A DNA stretch of 64,000 nucleotides from Chloroflexota bacterium (GCA_016179765.1 JACPCL010000034.1:60554-124553); one strand, 5' to 3'; positions 44,294-55,683 are shown, counted from the first letter of the stretch. Notes: generated by a model not told the origin, from the sequence alone. Program-made: numbers and translations.

Positions 44294-45757
44294 ATGGAGA
44301 ACTTGACAGCAAACCTGTACCTGCTGTGGCCAGAGTTCCTGCTGGCAGGCCTCGCCTTTGTGGTGCTGACGGCGGACTTCTTTTTGCCGGCAGAGCGCAA
44401 GAACTACTTGGCCCTGGTGTCCATCCTGGGCCTGGCCGCGCTCATCATCTTCACCACCGCCTTCCTGCTCAACAGAAACGCCGCCCTTTACGGGGGCCTC
44501 ATACTCATAGACCGCTTCTCCCTCCTCTTCAAGGTAACGTTCCTTGGCCTGGGCATCCTGATGGTCTGGTCCTCCGCCGACTTCGTGAAGCGGTACCTCT
44601 CCCACCCAGGCGAGTACTACGCCATGGTGCTCTTCTCCATCCTGGGTATGGTCGTCATGGCCTCCGCCGGGGAGCTGTTGACGGCGTACATTGGCTTAGA
44701 GCTTTTGAGCTTCAGCCTGTACGTCCTGGTGTCCCATGCCCGGGAGGACCTCAAGTCCAACGAGGCAGGCACCAAATACATCCTGCTTGGGGCCTTCGCC
44801 TCGGCGCTGCTGCTGTACGGCATCAGCATGGTGTACGGCGTGGTCGTGCAGGTAGGCATCCCAGCGCCCACCACCTTTGAGGCCATCGCAACCTACGTGG
44901 CGAGAGTGAACAGCCTGCCCGTCAGCTTTCTAGTAGGCATGGCGCTGATCATTGCGGGCCTGGGGTTCAAAGTGGCAGCGGTGCCCTTCCACATGTGGAC
45001 TCCCGACGTGTACGAGGGCGCGCCCCTGCCAGTGACCGCCTACCTGGCGGTAGGCTCCAAGGTAGCAGCCTTCGCCCTGATACTGCGTCTCTTCGCCCAG
45101 GCCTTCCTGCCCGCCATTGAGGAGTGGCAGACCATCATCGCCATCCTGGCGGCGGCCACGATGGTGCTGGGCAACCTGGTGGCCTTGGCCCAGCGCAACA
45201 TCAAGCGCCTGCTGGCCTACTCCAGCATCGGCCAGGTGGGCTACCTGCTCATGGGCATCGCGGCCCTTTCGGCCTCCGCCTCCAACGCCCTCATCCTCCA
45301 TCTGGTGGGGTATGGCGTGACCAACCTGGCCGCCTTCGTCGCCGTCATCGCCTTCTACAACGCCACGGGCAAGGATGAGGTGGCAGATTTCGCGGGCCTG
45401 GCGGACCGCAACCCCTTCATCGCCATGGCCCTGACCGTCTCCCTCTTCTCCCTGGCAGGCCTGCCTATCTTCGCAGGGTTCATCACCAAGTTCTACCTCT
45501 TCCTGGCGGCCGCTCAGGCCGATATGCTCTGGCTTACGGGCATCGCCGTGTTCGCCAGCCTCATATCCCTCTACTACTATCTGATAGTCATACGGCAGAT
45601 GTACGTGGAGGAGGCCCAGGTGAAAACACCTCTCTCCCTTTCTTGGGTTACTGGCGGGCTGCTGGGCCTCTTGACCCTGGGCACGGTGCTTATTGGCGTC
45701 TATCCCAAGCCCCTGGTGGACGTTATCCAGACGGCGACGAAGGCGATACTGCCGTAG
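44294..45757 (+). CDS. nuoN: Complex I subunit NuoN
   Basis: The 487-residue antiporter-like protein has about 14 helices. It has ELLTAYIGLELLSFSLYVLVSHAREDLKSNEAGTKYILLGAFASALLLYG and VPFHMWTPDVYEGAPLPVTAYLAVGSKVAAF, the NuoN signatures. The start is placed at ATG 44294; the frame before it reads the palindrome. It ends the operon. nuoE, nuoF and nuoG are not in the operon. Confidence 0.95.
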   Translation: MENLTANLYLLWPEFLLAGLAFVVLTADFFLPAERKNYLALVSILGLAALIIFTTAFLLNRNAALYGGLILIDRFSLLFKVTFLGLGILMVWSSADFVKRYLSHPGEYYAMVLFSILGMVVMASAGELLTAYIGLELLSFSLYVLVSHAREDLKSNEAGTKYILLGAFASALLLYGISMVYGVVVQVGIPAPTTFEAIATYVARVNSLPVSFLVGMALIIAGLGFKVAAVPFHMWTPDVYEGAPLPVTAYLAVGSKVAAFALILRLFAQAFLPAIEEWQTIIAILAAATMVLGNLVALAQRNIKRLLAYSSIGQVGYLLMGIAALSASASNALILHLVGYGVTNLAAFVAVIAFYNATGKDEVADFAGLADRNPFIAMALTVSLFSLAGLPIFAGFITKFYLFLAAAQADMLWLTGIAVFASLISLYYYLIVIRQMYVEEAQVKTPLSLSWVTGGLLGLLTLGTVLIGVYPKPLVDVIQTATKAILP

Positions 45758-45810
45758 CGGCAACACATGCGTCGCCCCTACGCCTGCCCTCGTGGGCGAG
45801 GAGATAGGAC

Positions 45811-46533
45811 ATGGCGACGCCCGCTTTCACCCTGGCCGGGGTTGACGGCTGCAAAGGCGGTTGGATCGCTGTGGTAGCTGATGGCGACCTCAAGCGTGTC
45901 CAAATACAAAAAGTAACTGCGGTTGCTGACCTATTAGCTCGTGTGCCAACTCTTAGGATCATAGCCATTGATATTCCAATTGGACTGCCTAGTAGGGATT
46001 GCCCACTTCGGGGTTGTGACCAAGAAGCGCGGCGCTTACTAGGACCTTCCGCACAATCCAGGGTATTCTTTGCCCCACAAAGATTTCTCCTGGGGATCAG
46101 GGATTATAGAGTAGCCGTAGAGCGTTGCAACACAGAGCTGGGTCTTGGCAATGCGCTGAGTATCTATGCCTTCGCTATCCTGCCGAGAATTGAAGAGGTT
46201 GATAGCCTGGTCAGGCGCATCGGCCAGGAGGTCGCTAGAGAGGTACATCCAGAGCTCTCTTTCTGGAGCATGAATGACCATCAGACCGTGGAAAGCAAGC
46301 ATTCCCAGGCAGGACTGGACAAGCGTCAGGTTCTGCTTGATCACTTCTTTGGGCCGAAAACGGTTGTGCAGTGCAACAGAGATCGCTGGGGTACGCATGC
46401 GAAACTCAACGACCTGTACGACGCCTTTGCTGCCCTTTGGAGCGCCAAGCGTATCCTTGAAGGCCACTCCTGCAAACTCCCTGTGAAACCCGAAAAGGAC
46501 GCTGAGGGTCTTCTCATGGAAATCAACTACTAG
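45811..46533 (+). CDS. DUF429 family protein (predicted RNase H-like nuclease)
   Basis: The 240-residue product starts LAGVDGCKGGWIAVVAD and has IIAIDIPIGLPSRDCPLRGCDQEARRLLGPSAQSRVFFAPQ, then EVHPELSFWSMND and LNDLYDAFAALWSAK. The acidic residues fit an RNase H fold. Codon use is less GC-rich than in the neighbours, which hints at recent transfer. Its real role is unknown. Confidence 0.8.
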   Translation: MATPAFTLAGVDGCKGGWIAVVADGDLKRVQIQKVTAVADLLARVPTLRIIAIDIPIGLPSRDCPLRGCDQEARRLLGPSAQSRVFFAPQRFLLGIRDYRVAVERCNTELGLGNALSIYAFAILPRIEEVDSLVRRIGQEVAREVHPELSFWSMNDHQTVESKHSQAGLDKRQVLLDHFFGPKTVVQCNRDRWGTHAKLNDLYDAFAALWSAKRILEGHSCKLPVKPEKDAEGLLMEINY

Positions 46534-46539
46534 CCAGCT

Positions 46540-46570
46540 TTGACACCTATCCCTTGCCTTTGCGTACAAT
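46540..46570 (+). promoter_or_regulatory. Sigma70-type promoter of enolase
   Basis: TTGACA (46540-46545) and TACAAT (46565-46570) are 19 bp apart, 41 bp before the eno ATG. Confidence 0.5.
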
Positions 46571-46581
46571 GTATCCGTTGA

Positions 46582-47910
<1,329 letters not shown>

Positions 47911-47989
47911 AGGACAACTGCGATTCTGGGCACATACAAGTATAATGAGGGAGGGCTACCACCCATGCGTGGCCCAAAGGGGCAAGGGC

Positions 47990-48373
47990 ATGGGTCTTAC
48001 GGCCATAGAGATAGAGGTCAGCAATCCCGCCAACCCTGAGGTCACCGATCGGGTGGAGTTCCTCGTAGACTCAGGCACGATCTACTCCGTCGTGCCTGCG
48101 CCCATTTTGCAGCGTTTGGGCATTCGCCCTCTGACGACACAGGAGTTTCGCCTCGCCAACGGCGCTCGCATCAGCAGACAAAAGGGCGTCGCGATGTTCA
48201 AGTACCGCAGCCGCATTGGGGGCGCCGACGTCATCTTTGGCGAGCCGGGCGACAGCAACCTGCTGGGCGCATTCACCCTGGAGGCGCTGGGGCTGGGCCT
48301 TGACCCCCTCCGCCGTGAACTCCTGGAACTGCCCATGATTCTCGGCAGCTGGGGCTATAATGGGGGAGCATAG
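47990..48373 (+). CDS. Retropepsin-like aspartic protease family protein
   Basis: The 127-residue product has VEFLVDSGTIYSVVPAPIL with the D-S-G triad, followed by the second beta half. In a retropepsin-like monomer the ILGAFTLEALGL segment would form the second psi loop, here seen as LLGAFTLEALGLGLD. Such proteins work as dimers. A TATAAT box lies at 47941-47946. The start is ATG 47990 with AAGGGGCAAGG upstream. Confidence 0.75.
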   Translation: MGLTAIEIEVSNPANPEVTDRVEFLVDSGTIYSVVPAPILQRLGIRPLTTQEFRLANGARISRQKGVAMFKYRSRIGGADVIFGEPGDSNLLGAFTLEALGLGLDPLRRELLELPMILGSWGYNGGA

Positions 48374-48397
48374 GTGCTGCATCTGAAGGGGATTCCC

Positions 48398-49000
48398 ATG
48401 GATAAAGAGCTAGAACGAGTAAAGCAGGAACTCAGCAAACTCAAGGGTGTGACCATTCATACTATCGGTATAGGTGCAGAAGATGAGATTCTGGATGTTT
48501 CTGAGAAGGAGGGGCTTCTCGTCGGCACCCACAGAAGCCCTGACGGACAATGGGTAAAGTGGGAATGGGTGTTGCAGGGCTACGATCACCTTCGGAAACA
48601 CGGCGAGGCTACAAATAAGACAGCCAGCGGCGAAGTGAATAGAGAGGCCTTTGGATACAGAGGAGCTATCATCATGTCTCTCTTGGCCGAACTATCAACT
48701 GTTGAAATAATCACGAGAAGGCCAAAGAAGCTCGGTTACCTGCCTGAAGGCCTCCCGACCCAACTAAGACGAGAGACACAATCTCGTCCCAGACGCCATT
48801 TGATGGTGGTCATTGAAAAGGACGAAGACGGATACTACGTTGCCTCCGTCCCAGAATTACGGGGCTGCCACACCCAAGGAAAAACCTTAGATGAGGTGAT
48901 AGAAAACATAAGGGATGCCGCAAGCTTGTGTCTTGAAGTGGAGCAGGAAGATGAAGAGGTAAAGATGGAATTCATTGGCGTCCATACCCTTGAAATATGA
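48398..49000 (+). CDS. hicB: HicB-like antitoxin with an extra N-terminal domain
   Basis: The 200-residue product has an N-terminal domain of about 130 residues (VKQELSKLKGVTIHTIGIGA, then VLQGYDHLRKHGEATNKTAS) that is not recognised. The C-terminal part (about 135-200) is HicB: MVVIEKDEDGYYVASVPELR, HTQGKTLDEVIENIRDA. The frame is continuous. It overlaps the hicA gene by 4 bp (ATGA). HicB would neutralise HicA and repress the operon. Codon use is less GC-rich than in the flanking genes. Confidence 0.75.
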   Translation: MDKELERVKQELSKLKGVTIHTIGIGAEDEILDVSEKEGLLVGTHRSPDGQWVKWEWVLQGYDHLRKHGEATNKTASGEVNREAFGYRGAIIMSLLAELSTVEIITRRPKKLGYLPEGLPTQLRRETQSRPRRHLMVVIEKDEDGYYVASVPELRGCHTQGKTLDEVIENIRDAASLCLEVEQEDEEVKMEFIGVHTLEI

Positions 49001-49218
49001 CCCTGCCTGTTCTCACCAGCGACCGGATTATCGCCGCCCTACAGAAGGCAGGGTTTGGTGTCATTAGACAAAGGCGCAGCCATGTCGTCCTGCGACATGC
49101 CGATGGACGCACCACCGTCGTACCACAGCACAGGGGGCGTACCATAGGCAAAGGCTTACTCTCAAAGGTCTTGAAAGATGTCCAGATGACCAGAGAGCAG
49201 TTCCGGTCCCTTCTCTAG
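48997..49218 (+). CDS. hicA: HicA-like mRNA interferase toxin
   Basis: The 73-residue product has the double-stranded RNA-binding fold of HicA. IIAALQKAGFGVIRQRRSHVVLRH has the active His29 after Ser28, and GRTIGKGLLSKVLKDVQMT forms the last helix. It would cleave mRNA. It starts inside the hicB stop. Confidence 0.88.
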   Translation: MTLPVLTSDRIIAALQKAGFGVIRQRRSHVVLRHADGRTTVVPQHRGRTIGKGLLSKVLKDVQMTREQFRSLL

Positions 49219-50265
<1,047 letters not shown>

Positions 50266-50271
50266 AGCATG

Positions 50272-50300
50272 GTAGGGGCGACCCGCCGGGTCGCCCCTAC
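50272..50300 (+). terminator. Hairpin terminator after gap
   Basis: GTAGGGGCGACCC and GGGTCGCCCCTAC pair over 13 bp around a GCC loop, six bases after the gap stop. There is no T-run. It belongs to the GTAGGGGC...GCCCCTAC hairpin family of this window. Confidence 0.65.
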
Positions 50301-50324
50301 GTGTGTCTGCTACAATAGGCTGCT

Positions 50325-53300
50325 ATGGAAGCTTCGTCCACGACGCCTACGCCCTTCCGCCTGTGCCCCTTGTTACGCTGGGCCACCGGCCAAGGGGCAA
50401 AGGGCAGGCCCCTTCCACCCCTTCTCGTCCTTCTCCTCATCATCGCCCTTGCCCTGCGCCTCTACGGCATCTCCTGGGACCAGGGCAACCTCTTCCACCC
50501 TGACGAGCGCTCCATCTACATGCGCGTGGACTGCATGGAGAGGGTGCTGACTGGGGCCCCCGACTACGCTGACTGCATCCGCGACCACCCTTTCCAGCAG
50601 ACGCAGCCTGGCCTCCCTAGCCCTACCGTCTTTCTGGATGCGGACCGCAGCCCGCTGAACCCCCACTGGTTCCCCCTGGGCAGCATGGCCATCTACGCGC
50701 TGCTGGCAATAAAGCTGGCCCTGGCTCCCATCATCACCACGGATCTGGGCGACCTGGCCCTGACGGGACGCGCCCTGGCCGCCCTGGCCGACGTTGGCGC
50801 CATCGCCATGGCCTATGCCCTGGGGAGGCGCATCTACGGCCAGGGCGCAGGCCTCCTGGCGGCAACCCTCATCACCTTCGCCGCCGTGCATATCCAGATC
50901 AGCCACTTCTACCGCCCGGAGCCGTTCCATAACCTGTTCACCCTGGCCTCCTTCTGGCACATGCTGAACGTTCTGGAGAGGCGTCGCGTACGGGACTCGG
51001 CACTGCTGGGGCTGTTTGTGGGCCTGACCTTCGCCACCAAGGCCAGCGCCCTGCCCCTGCTGCCGCCCGTCGCCGGCGTCTACGCCTACCTGTGGATGCG
51101 CTTGCAGAACGTAGGGGCGCTAGGCCTTGCGCCCCTACGCAATACCCATACCCTCCCCCGTTCGCAGGCCAAGGAGGGGTTGGCCCTCAGAGGCCTCCTC
51201 ACGGGCATCGTCGCCGTGGGGACGTACCTCGCCGTCACCCCCTATGCCCTGCTGAGCTTCCCAGAGTTCCTGGAGTGGAACCTGCGGGAGCTGGACATCG
51301 TGCGGCAGGCGGGCATTGTGCCCTACACCCTACAGTATGTGGGCGCGCCCATGCTGGTCTACGAGCTGCAGCAGACTATCACGTGGGGCCTGGGGGTACC
51401 CCTGGGTCTCCTGGCCTGGGGCGGCTCTCTTGCGACGCTCCTTGTAAACCTGCGGCGGCCCAAATTGCCGCAGACACTGCTACTGCTGTGGGCGATCCCG
51501 CTGTTGTTCACCGTCGCCAGCGTGCAGGTGAAGTTCCTCCGCTACACCTTCCCCCTCATGCCCGTCTTCATCATCATGGGCGCAGGCGCAGCGGTGCAGT
51601 TCCTGGGCTGGGCCAGCCGGTGGAAGCGGCAGGTTGGACGGGCCATCGCCATCGCCATAGGCATCGTCGTGGCGGCCACCCTTTTCTGGGGCTTGGCCTT
51701 CACCTCCATCTACTCCCGTCCCCATCCGGCGGTGCAGGCATCCCACTGGCTCAGGGCCAACGCCCCGCCCGGCACAATCATCCTGACCGATAACCATTGG
51801 GACGAAGGCATCCCAGACGTAGGACGCTACATGGTGGAGCAGCTCCCCATGTTTGAGAGCGACACCCTGAAGAAAACGGAGTCCCTGGCCACCGACCTGG
51901 CCGCTGCCGAGTACCTGGTCTTCTACAGCAACCGCACCTATGGAGCCATCGCCCGCGCGCCAGACCGTTACCCCTACAGCAGCGCCTACTACCGCGCCCT
52001 CTTTGGGGGCGAGCTGGGGTACGAGCTGGCAGCTAGCTTCAGCTCCTATCCGTCCCTTCTGGGCGTGGCCTTTGCCGATGACCCCTTTCGCCGGGCGGGC
52101 CTGCCCGCTCCCAAGGGGCTGGAAGACCAATCGGGGACCTTCCTGACACTGCGTCTGGGCTACGCCGACAATGACGCCATCACCTACGACCACCCCTTGA
52201 CGCTGGCGTTTCGCAACGCTGCTCACATTGATGCCGTCACCCTCTTCACCCGGCTGGTAGAGGCCCCGCCCATGGAGCGAGCGGTCCAGCGAGAGACGCT
52301 GCTGCTCACCTCGGAGGAGCATGAGGCCCAGCAGTCCGGCGGCACGTGGAGCGAGCTTTTCAACCCCAGCAGCCTATCCAACCGCTTGCCCGTGCTGGCC
52401 TGGCTCCTCTTGGTAGAGGTGGCTTCCCTGGCAGCGTGGCCCCTGGCCTACGCCCTGTTCCGGGGCCTGCACGACCGGGGCTACCTGCTGGCCAAGGGCC
52501 TGGCGGTCCTGCTGCTGGCTTACCTCCCCTGGGCCATGGCCGCCCTGAAGCTGCTGCCCTACAGCCGTACCACCATCTACCTTGGGTTGCTGGCGCTAGC
52601 AGGGGTGAGCGCGGCCATCCTTGTCCAGAGACGTGGGGAGATGGTGGGTTTCCTTCGCAGGCGATGGCGCGGCCTGGCCCTCCAGGAGGTGCTGTTCCTC
52701 GCCGCCTTCTTGGCCTTCGCAGCAATACGCTGGGCCAACCCAGACCTGTGGCACCCCTATCGCGGCGGCGAGAAGCCTATGGACCTCGCCTACCTGAACG
52801 CCATCATACGCTCCACAACCGTCCCACCCTATGACCCCTGGTTCGCCGGCGGCTTCCTAAACTACTACTACTTCGGCCAGTTCATCATAGCGACGCTGAT
52901 CAAGGCCACAGGCGTCCTGCCAGAGGTGGCCTACAACCTGGCGGTGCCTTTCCTGTTCGCCCTGACCGTGGGAGGCGCCTTCTCCGTGGCGTACAACCTG
53001 GCCCACGCCTTGCGAGACGCCCGCGCTGGAGGCAAAGGCCCCGCCTGGGGACCAACTGCCGCAGGAGTAGCCGCGGCCATGTTCGTGGCGGCGCTGGGTA
53101 ACATGGGCAGCGCCGTCCAACTGGCCATCAGCACCTGGAACACCCTGTCCGGCGGCGCCGGCTTCCCCCCCTTTGACTTCTGGTCGCCCAGCCGCATGAT
53201 GCCAGGCCAGATCAGCATCACCGAGTTCCCCTTCTGGACCTTCCTCTTCGCCGACCTGCACGCCCATCTGATAGCCATACCCTTTGGGTTGCTGGCAACA

Positions 53301-54815
53301 GGGCTGGCGCTCAACGTGGTGGGGATACGGACATACGGACATACGGGCATACAGGCAAACGGGCAGCAGGAAGAGCAGGGTTATGGGCCGCGGACTTGGC
53401 AGCAAAGATGGATAGAAGTCTGGGGTGTACGCGAGCTGGCGCTGCCCTTGAGCTTTCTGGCCCTGGTGGTTGGGGCCCTGGCCCCCATCAACACCTGGGA
53501 CTATCCCTCGTACCTTCTGCTGGGGGCAGCTGCCATCTTTCTGGCGTGGTATGGCGTCAGCCGCCGGATTGACCGGCCAACCCTCTTGCGGACCGCCCTC
53601 TGGGGCGCGGCCTTCGTGGCCCTCAGCTACGCCCTGTTCCTGCCCTACCACCTGCGTAACTCCGCCTTCGGCGCCGGTGTGTACTCCAGCCTCCAGCAGA
53701 CCAATATCTTGCACTACCTCGCCATCCACGCCCTCTTCCTGTTCATTGTCGTATCCTTTTTGCTTTACGAGGCGCGGGGCTATCTGAGGAGGGTGCTGCG
53801 CCCACTGCGGCGGCTCCTCCGCCTCGCGAAGGCCCCAACAGGCCAGCCGGCTCAGGCAATACGTCCGGGACGCGTCGTCTGGGTGCTGGCGGGAGTCCTG
53901 GCCCTGGCCCTGCTGTATGCCCTGGCGGCCGGCTACGGCACAGTGTCCTTCCTCTTCTTGCTGACGGCCGTGGCCGTCCTTCTGGCAATGCGCCACCTGG
54001 CCCGGGGCCGCCCGGACGCGCCATATCAGGTTTTTCTGCTGACCCTTCTGATGGGCGCTCTCGGCATTGGCATGGGCGTAGACCTTGTGACCGTGGCCCC
54101 TGACATTGACCGGATGAACACGGTCTTCAAGCTGTACCTGGAGGCGTGGGTGCTCTTTGGCGTGGCCTCGGCGGTGATGCTGTGGCGCATCGCCACGCTG
54201 CGGCTCGGGTTCAGGGGAGCTTTCGTACTCAAGGGCCTCTGGCTGGGGGGAGCCGCGCTCCTCGTCGTGGCTGCGGCCATCTTCCCGGCTCTGGGCACAC
54301 GGGCGCGCCTGGCGGACCGCTTCAGCACCGACTTCCGTAGCCTGAATGGGGCGCAGTTCATGCAGGCGGCCACCTACTACGACGCCAACGGCCCCATAGA
54401 CCTGCGCTACGATTGGGAGGGCATCCAGTGGCTGCGGGCGAACGCTCAAGGCTCCCCCGTGGTGGCCGAGGGCAACACCGACCCGCACAACTACCGATGG
54501 GGGTCACGGGTGTCCATCTACACTGGCCTGCCCACCATCATCGGCTGGGGCTGGCACCAGACCCAGCAGCGCATGGAGGCCCATGATGCGGTGCGTCACC
54601 GCCTGGAACAGGTGCGGACGCTCTTCACCACCCATGACAGGGCCGTGGCTGCAGACATCCTAAAGACATACCGCGTCCGCTATATCCACGTTGGGCGGCT
54701 GGAGCGCCTGTACTACCCCGCGGAGGGCCTTGCCAAGTTTGACGATATGGCTGAGGCAGGGGTGCGCCTGGTGTACCAGAACCCAGAGGTGCGGATCTAT
54801 GAAGTAGCGCCGTAG
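50325..54815 (+). CDS. Giant membrane glycosyltransferase with DUF2298 (YYY-type) half
   Basis: The 1496-residue protein has two membrane halves. Residues about 1-620 look like a GT39/ArnT-type glycosyltransferase: LYGISWDQGNLFHPDERSIY with Asp in the first loop. Residues about 680-1490 look like the DUF2298 (YYY) domain, with ALWHPYRGGEKPMDLAYLNAII-like sequence, WFAGGFLNYYYFGQF, FPFWTFLFADLHAHLIAIP, NTWDYPSYLLLG and MNTVFKLYLEAWVLFGVASA. Two short segments look like repeats translated in frame: about residues 263-272 (51111-51138) and 1003-1020 (53328-53380). It probably adds sugars to lipid or protein at the outer face. Confidence 0.8.
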   Translation: MEASSTTPTPFRLCPLLRWATGQGAKGRPLPPLLVLLLIIALALRLYGISWDQGNLFHPDERSIYMRVDCMERVLTGAPDYADCIRDHPFQQTQPGLPSPTVFLDADRSPLNPHWFPLGSMAIYALLAIKLALAPIITTDLGDLALTGRALAALADVGAIAMAYALGRRIYGQGAGLLAATLITFAAVHIQISHFYRPEPFHNLFTLASFWHMLNVLERRRVRDSALLGLFVGLTFATKASALPLLPPVAGVYAYLWMRLQNVGALGLAPLRNTHTLPRSQAKEGLALRGLLTGIVAVGTYLAVTPYALLSFPEFLEWNLRELDIVRQAGIVPYTLQYVGAPMLVYELQQTITWGLGVPLGLLAWGGSLATLLVNLRRPKLPQTLLLLWAIPLLFTVASVQVKFLRYTFPLMPVFIIMGAGAAVQFLGWASRWKRQVGRAIAIAIGIVVAATLFWGLAFTSIYSRPHPAVQASHWLRANAPPGTIILTDNHWDEGIPDVGRYMVEQLPMFESDTLKKTESLATDLAAAEYLVFYSNRTYGAIARAPDRYPYSSAYYRALFGGELGYELAASFSSYPSLLGVAFADDPFRRAGLPAPKGLEDQSGTFLTLRLGYADNDAITYDHPLTLAFRNAAHIDAVTLFTRLVEAPPMERAVQRETLLLTSEEHEAQQSGGTWSELFNPSSLSNRLPVLAWLLLVEVASLAAWPLAYALFRGLHDRGYLLAKGLAVLLLAYLPWAMAALKLLPYSRTTIYLGLLALAGVSAAILVQRRGEMVGFLRRRWRGLALQEVLFLAAFLAFAAIRWANPDLWHPYRGGEKPMDLAYLNAIIRSTTVPPYDPWFAGGFLNYYYFGQFIIATLIKATGVLPEVAYNLAVPFLFALTVGGAFSVAYNLAHALRDARAGGKGPAWGPTAAGVAAAMFVAALGNMGSAVQLAISTWNTLSGGAGFPPFDFWSPSRMMPGQISITEFPFWTFLFADLHAHLIAIPFGLLATGLALNVVGIRTYGHTGIQANGQQEEQGYGPRTWQQRWIEVWGVRELALPLSFLALVVGALAPINTWDYPSYLLLGAAAIFLAWYGVSRRIDRPTLLRTALWGAAFVALSYALFLPYHLRNSAFGAGVYSSLQQTNILHYLAIHALFLFIVVSFLLYEARGYLRRVLRPLRRLLRLAKAPTGQPAQAIRPGRVVWVLAGVLALALLYALAAGYGTVSFLFLLTAVAVLLAMRHLARGRPDAPYQVFLLTLLMGALGIGMGVDLVTVAPDIDRMNTVFKLYLEAWVLFGVASAVMLWRIATLRLGFRGAFVLKGLWLGGAALLVVAAAIFPALGTRARLADRFSTDFRSLNGAQFMQAATYYDANGPIDLRYDWEGIQWLRANAQGSPVVAEGNTDPHNYRWGSRVSIYTGLPTIIGWGWHQTQQRMEAHDAVRHRLEQVRTLFTTHDRAVAADILKTYRVRYIHVGRLERLYYPAEGLAKFDDMAEAGVRLVYQNPEVRIYEVAP
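51111..51138. repeat. GTAGGGGC hairpin inside the glycosyltransferase gene
   Basis: GTAGGGGCGCTAGG and CCTTGCGCCCCTAC pair over nearly 14 bp. The 28 bases match the design of the hairpin at 57520-57547, but here they lie inside a coding frame (reading VGALGLAPLR). Confidence 0.75.
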
Positions 54816-54849
54816 GGGCCAGCACAAGGTTAGCTGGCCTCTACGGCGC
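54807..54849 (+). terminator. Hairpin terminator overlapping the end of the glycosyltransferase gene
   Basis: GCGCCGTAGGGGCCAGC and GCTGGCCTCTACGGCGC pair over 17 bp around a nine-base loop. The stop codon lies in the left arm. Confidence 0.65.
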
Positions 54850-54894
54850 GTATCTCCTCAACTGCCGCCGCCACCAGAGACTCCCCCTTCACCA

Positions 54895-55683
54895 CTATGG
54901 CTTGCCGGGCGCGGTCCAGAACACCCAGGTGAACTTCTTCTGGCCGCCGCCAAGGTCCTTAACGAACAGGTTGGGGCGACCGTGGGCATCGGCCTGTACC
55001 GCAGCGCCCCACTCCTCCCCATCCTGTATAGCAGCGGCGCTGGCCCCGGGGCCCGGAGCGGTAGCGCTCAGGGTCGTAGTGCTGTCAAGGTGCTCGTAGA
55101 TGAGCGCCAACTGATCATAGTCGTGCTGGTTGGGATGCTGATTCGGGGTGGGATCACTTGTATAGTCCATGCATGTGCCGAGAGGCTCGTTGTTGAAGTC
55201 CTCGTCCTGATGGGCGAGCCCCAGGGTATGGCCGACCTCCTGGCACATGACCAGGTTTCTCCACGCCGTCGTGTTGTACGTCGCGGTGTTGAAGTAGCTG
55301 TCGTTCACCTTGACGTAGCCCTGTGTGATGTGGGAGCCGCTGACCCAGATCCCAGCCACACCCAGCCAGCCGTTAAAACCGTAGGCCTTGTTGCAGACCT
55401 CCACACGCCCCTTGGTAACTTTGGAGCAACTCCCTTTGGCCTGACCAGAGACGATGGTGGTATCAAGCACGGTAGACTGGCTCCAATCAGACGACGTGGT
55501 GGCCAGGATAGGGTCCCAGGTGCTGGAGAGGTTATCGCCCAGCTTCAAGGTGAAGGGGTTGCTGGTACGCGCCCAGTGATAACCACCCCAAGAATTGGTG
55601 GCGCTGACGGCGAGAGGGACCGCGGCAATGGCGAACACCACTACAAGAAGGACGATGTGTCGTAGCCTTATGTGCATCTTCAT
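54895..55683 (-). CDS. Secreted matrixin-like metalloprotease with QExxH motif
   Basis: The 262-residue protein begins with a signal peptide (about 1-28, MKMHIRLRHIVLLVVVFAIA). The catalytic region reads CQEVGHTLGLAHQDE at 147-161, then GTCMDYTSD with the Met-turn. This fits the HExxHxxGxxH metzincin pattern, except that the first His is Gln148. Cys pairs (86/97 and 147/171) suggest disulfides. A C-terminal beta domain follows. It could be a protease with altered metal binding or an inactive relative. The start at 55683 has GGAGG eight bases upstream. Confidence 0.75.
   Translation of the reverse strand: MKMHIRLRHIVLLVVVFAIAAVPLAVSATNSWGGYHWARTSNPFTLKLGDNLSSTWDPILATTSSDWSQSTVLDTTIVSGQAKGSCSKVTKGRVEVCNKAYGFNGWLGVAGIWVSGSHITQGYVKVNDSYFNTATYNTTAWRNLVMCQEVGHTLGLAHQDEDFNNEPLGTCMDYTSDPTPNQHPNQHDYDQLALIYEHLDSTTTLSATAPGPGASAAAIQDGEEWGAAVQADAHGRPNLFVKDLGGGQKKFTWVFWTAPGKP

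Noticed and set aside
52857..54488. Long minus-strand frame opposite the glycosyltransferase
   Set aside because: It is a shadow of the DUF2298 half; no motif or ribosome-binding site supports it.
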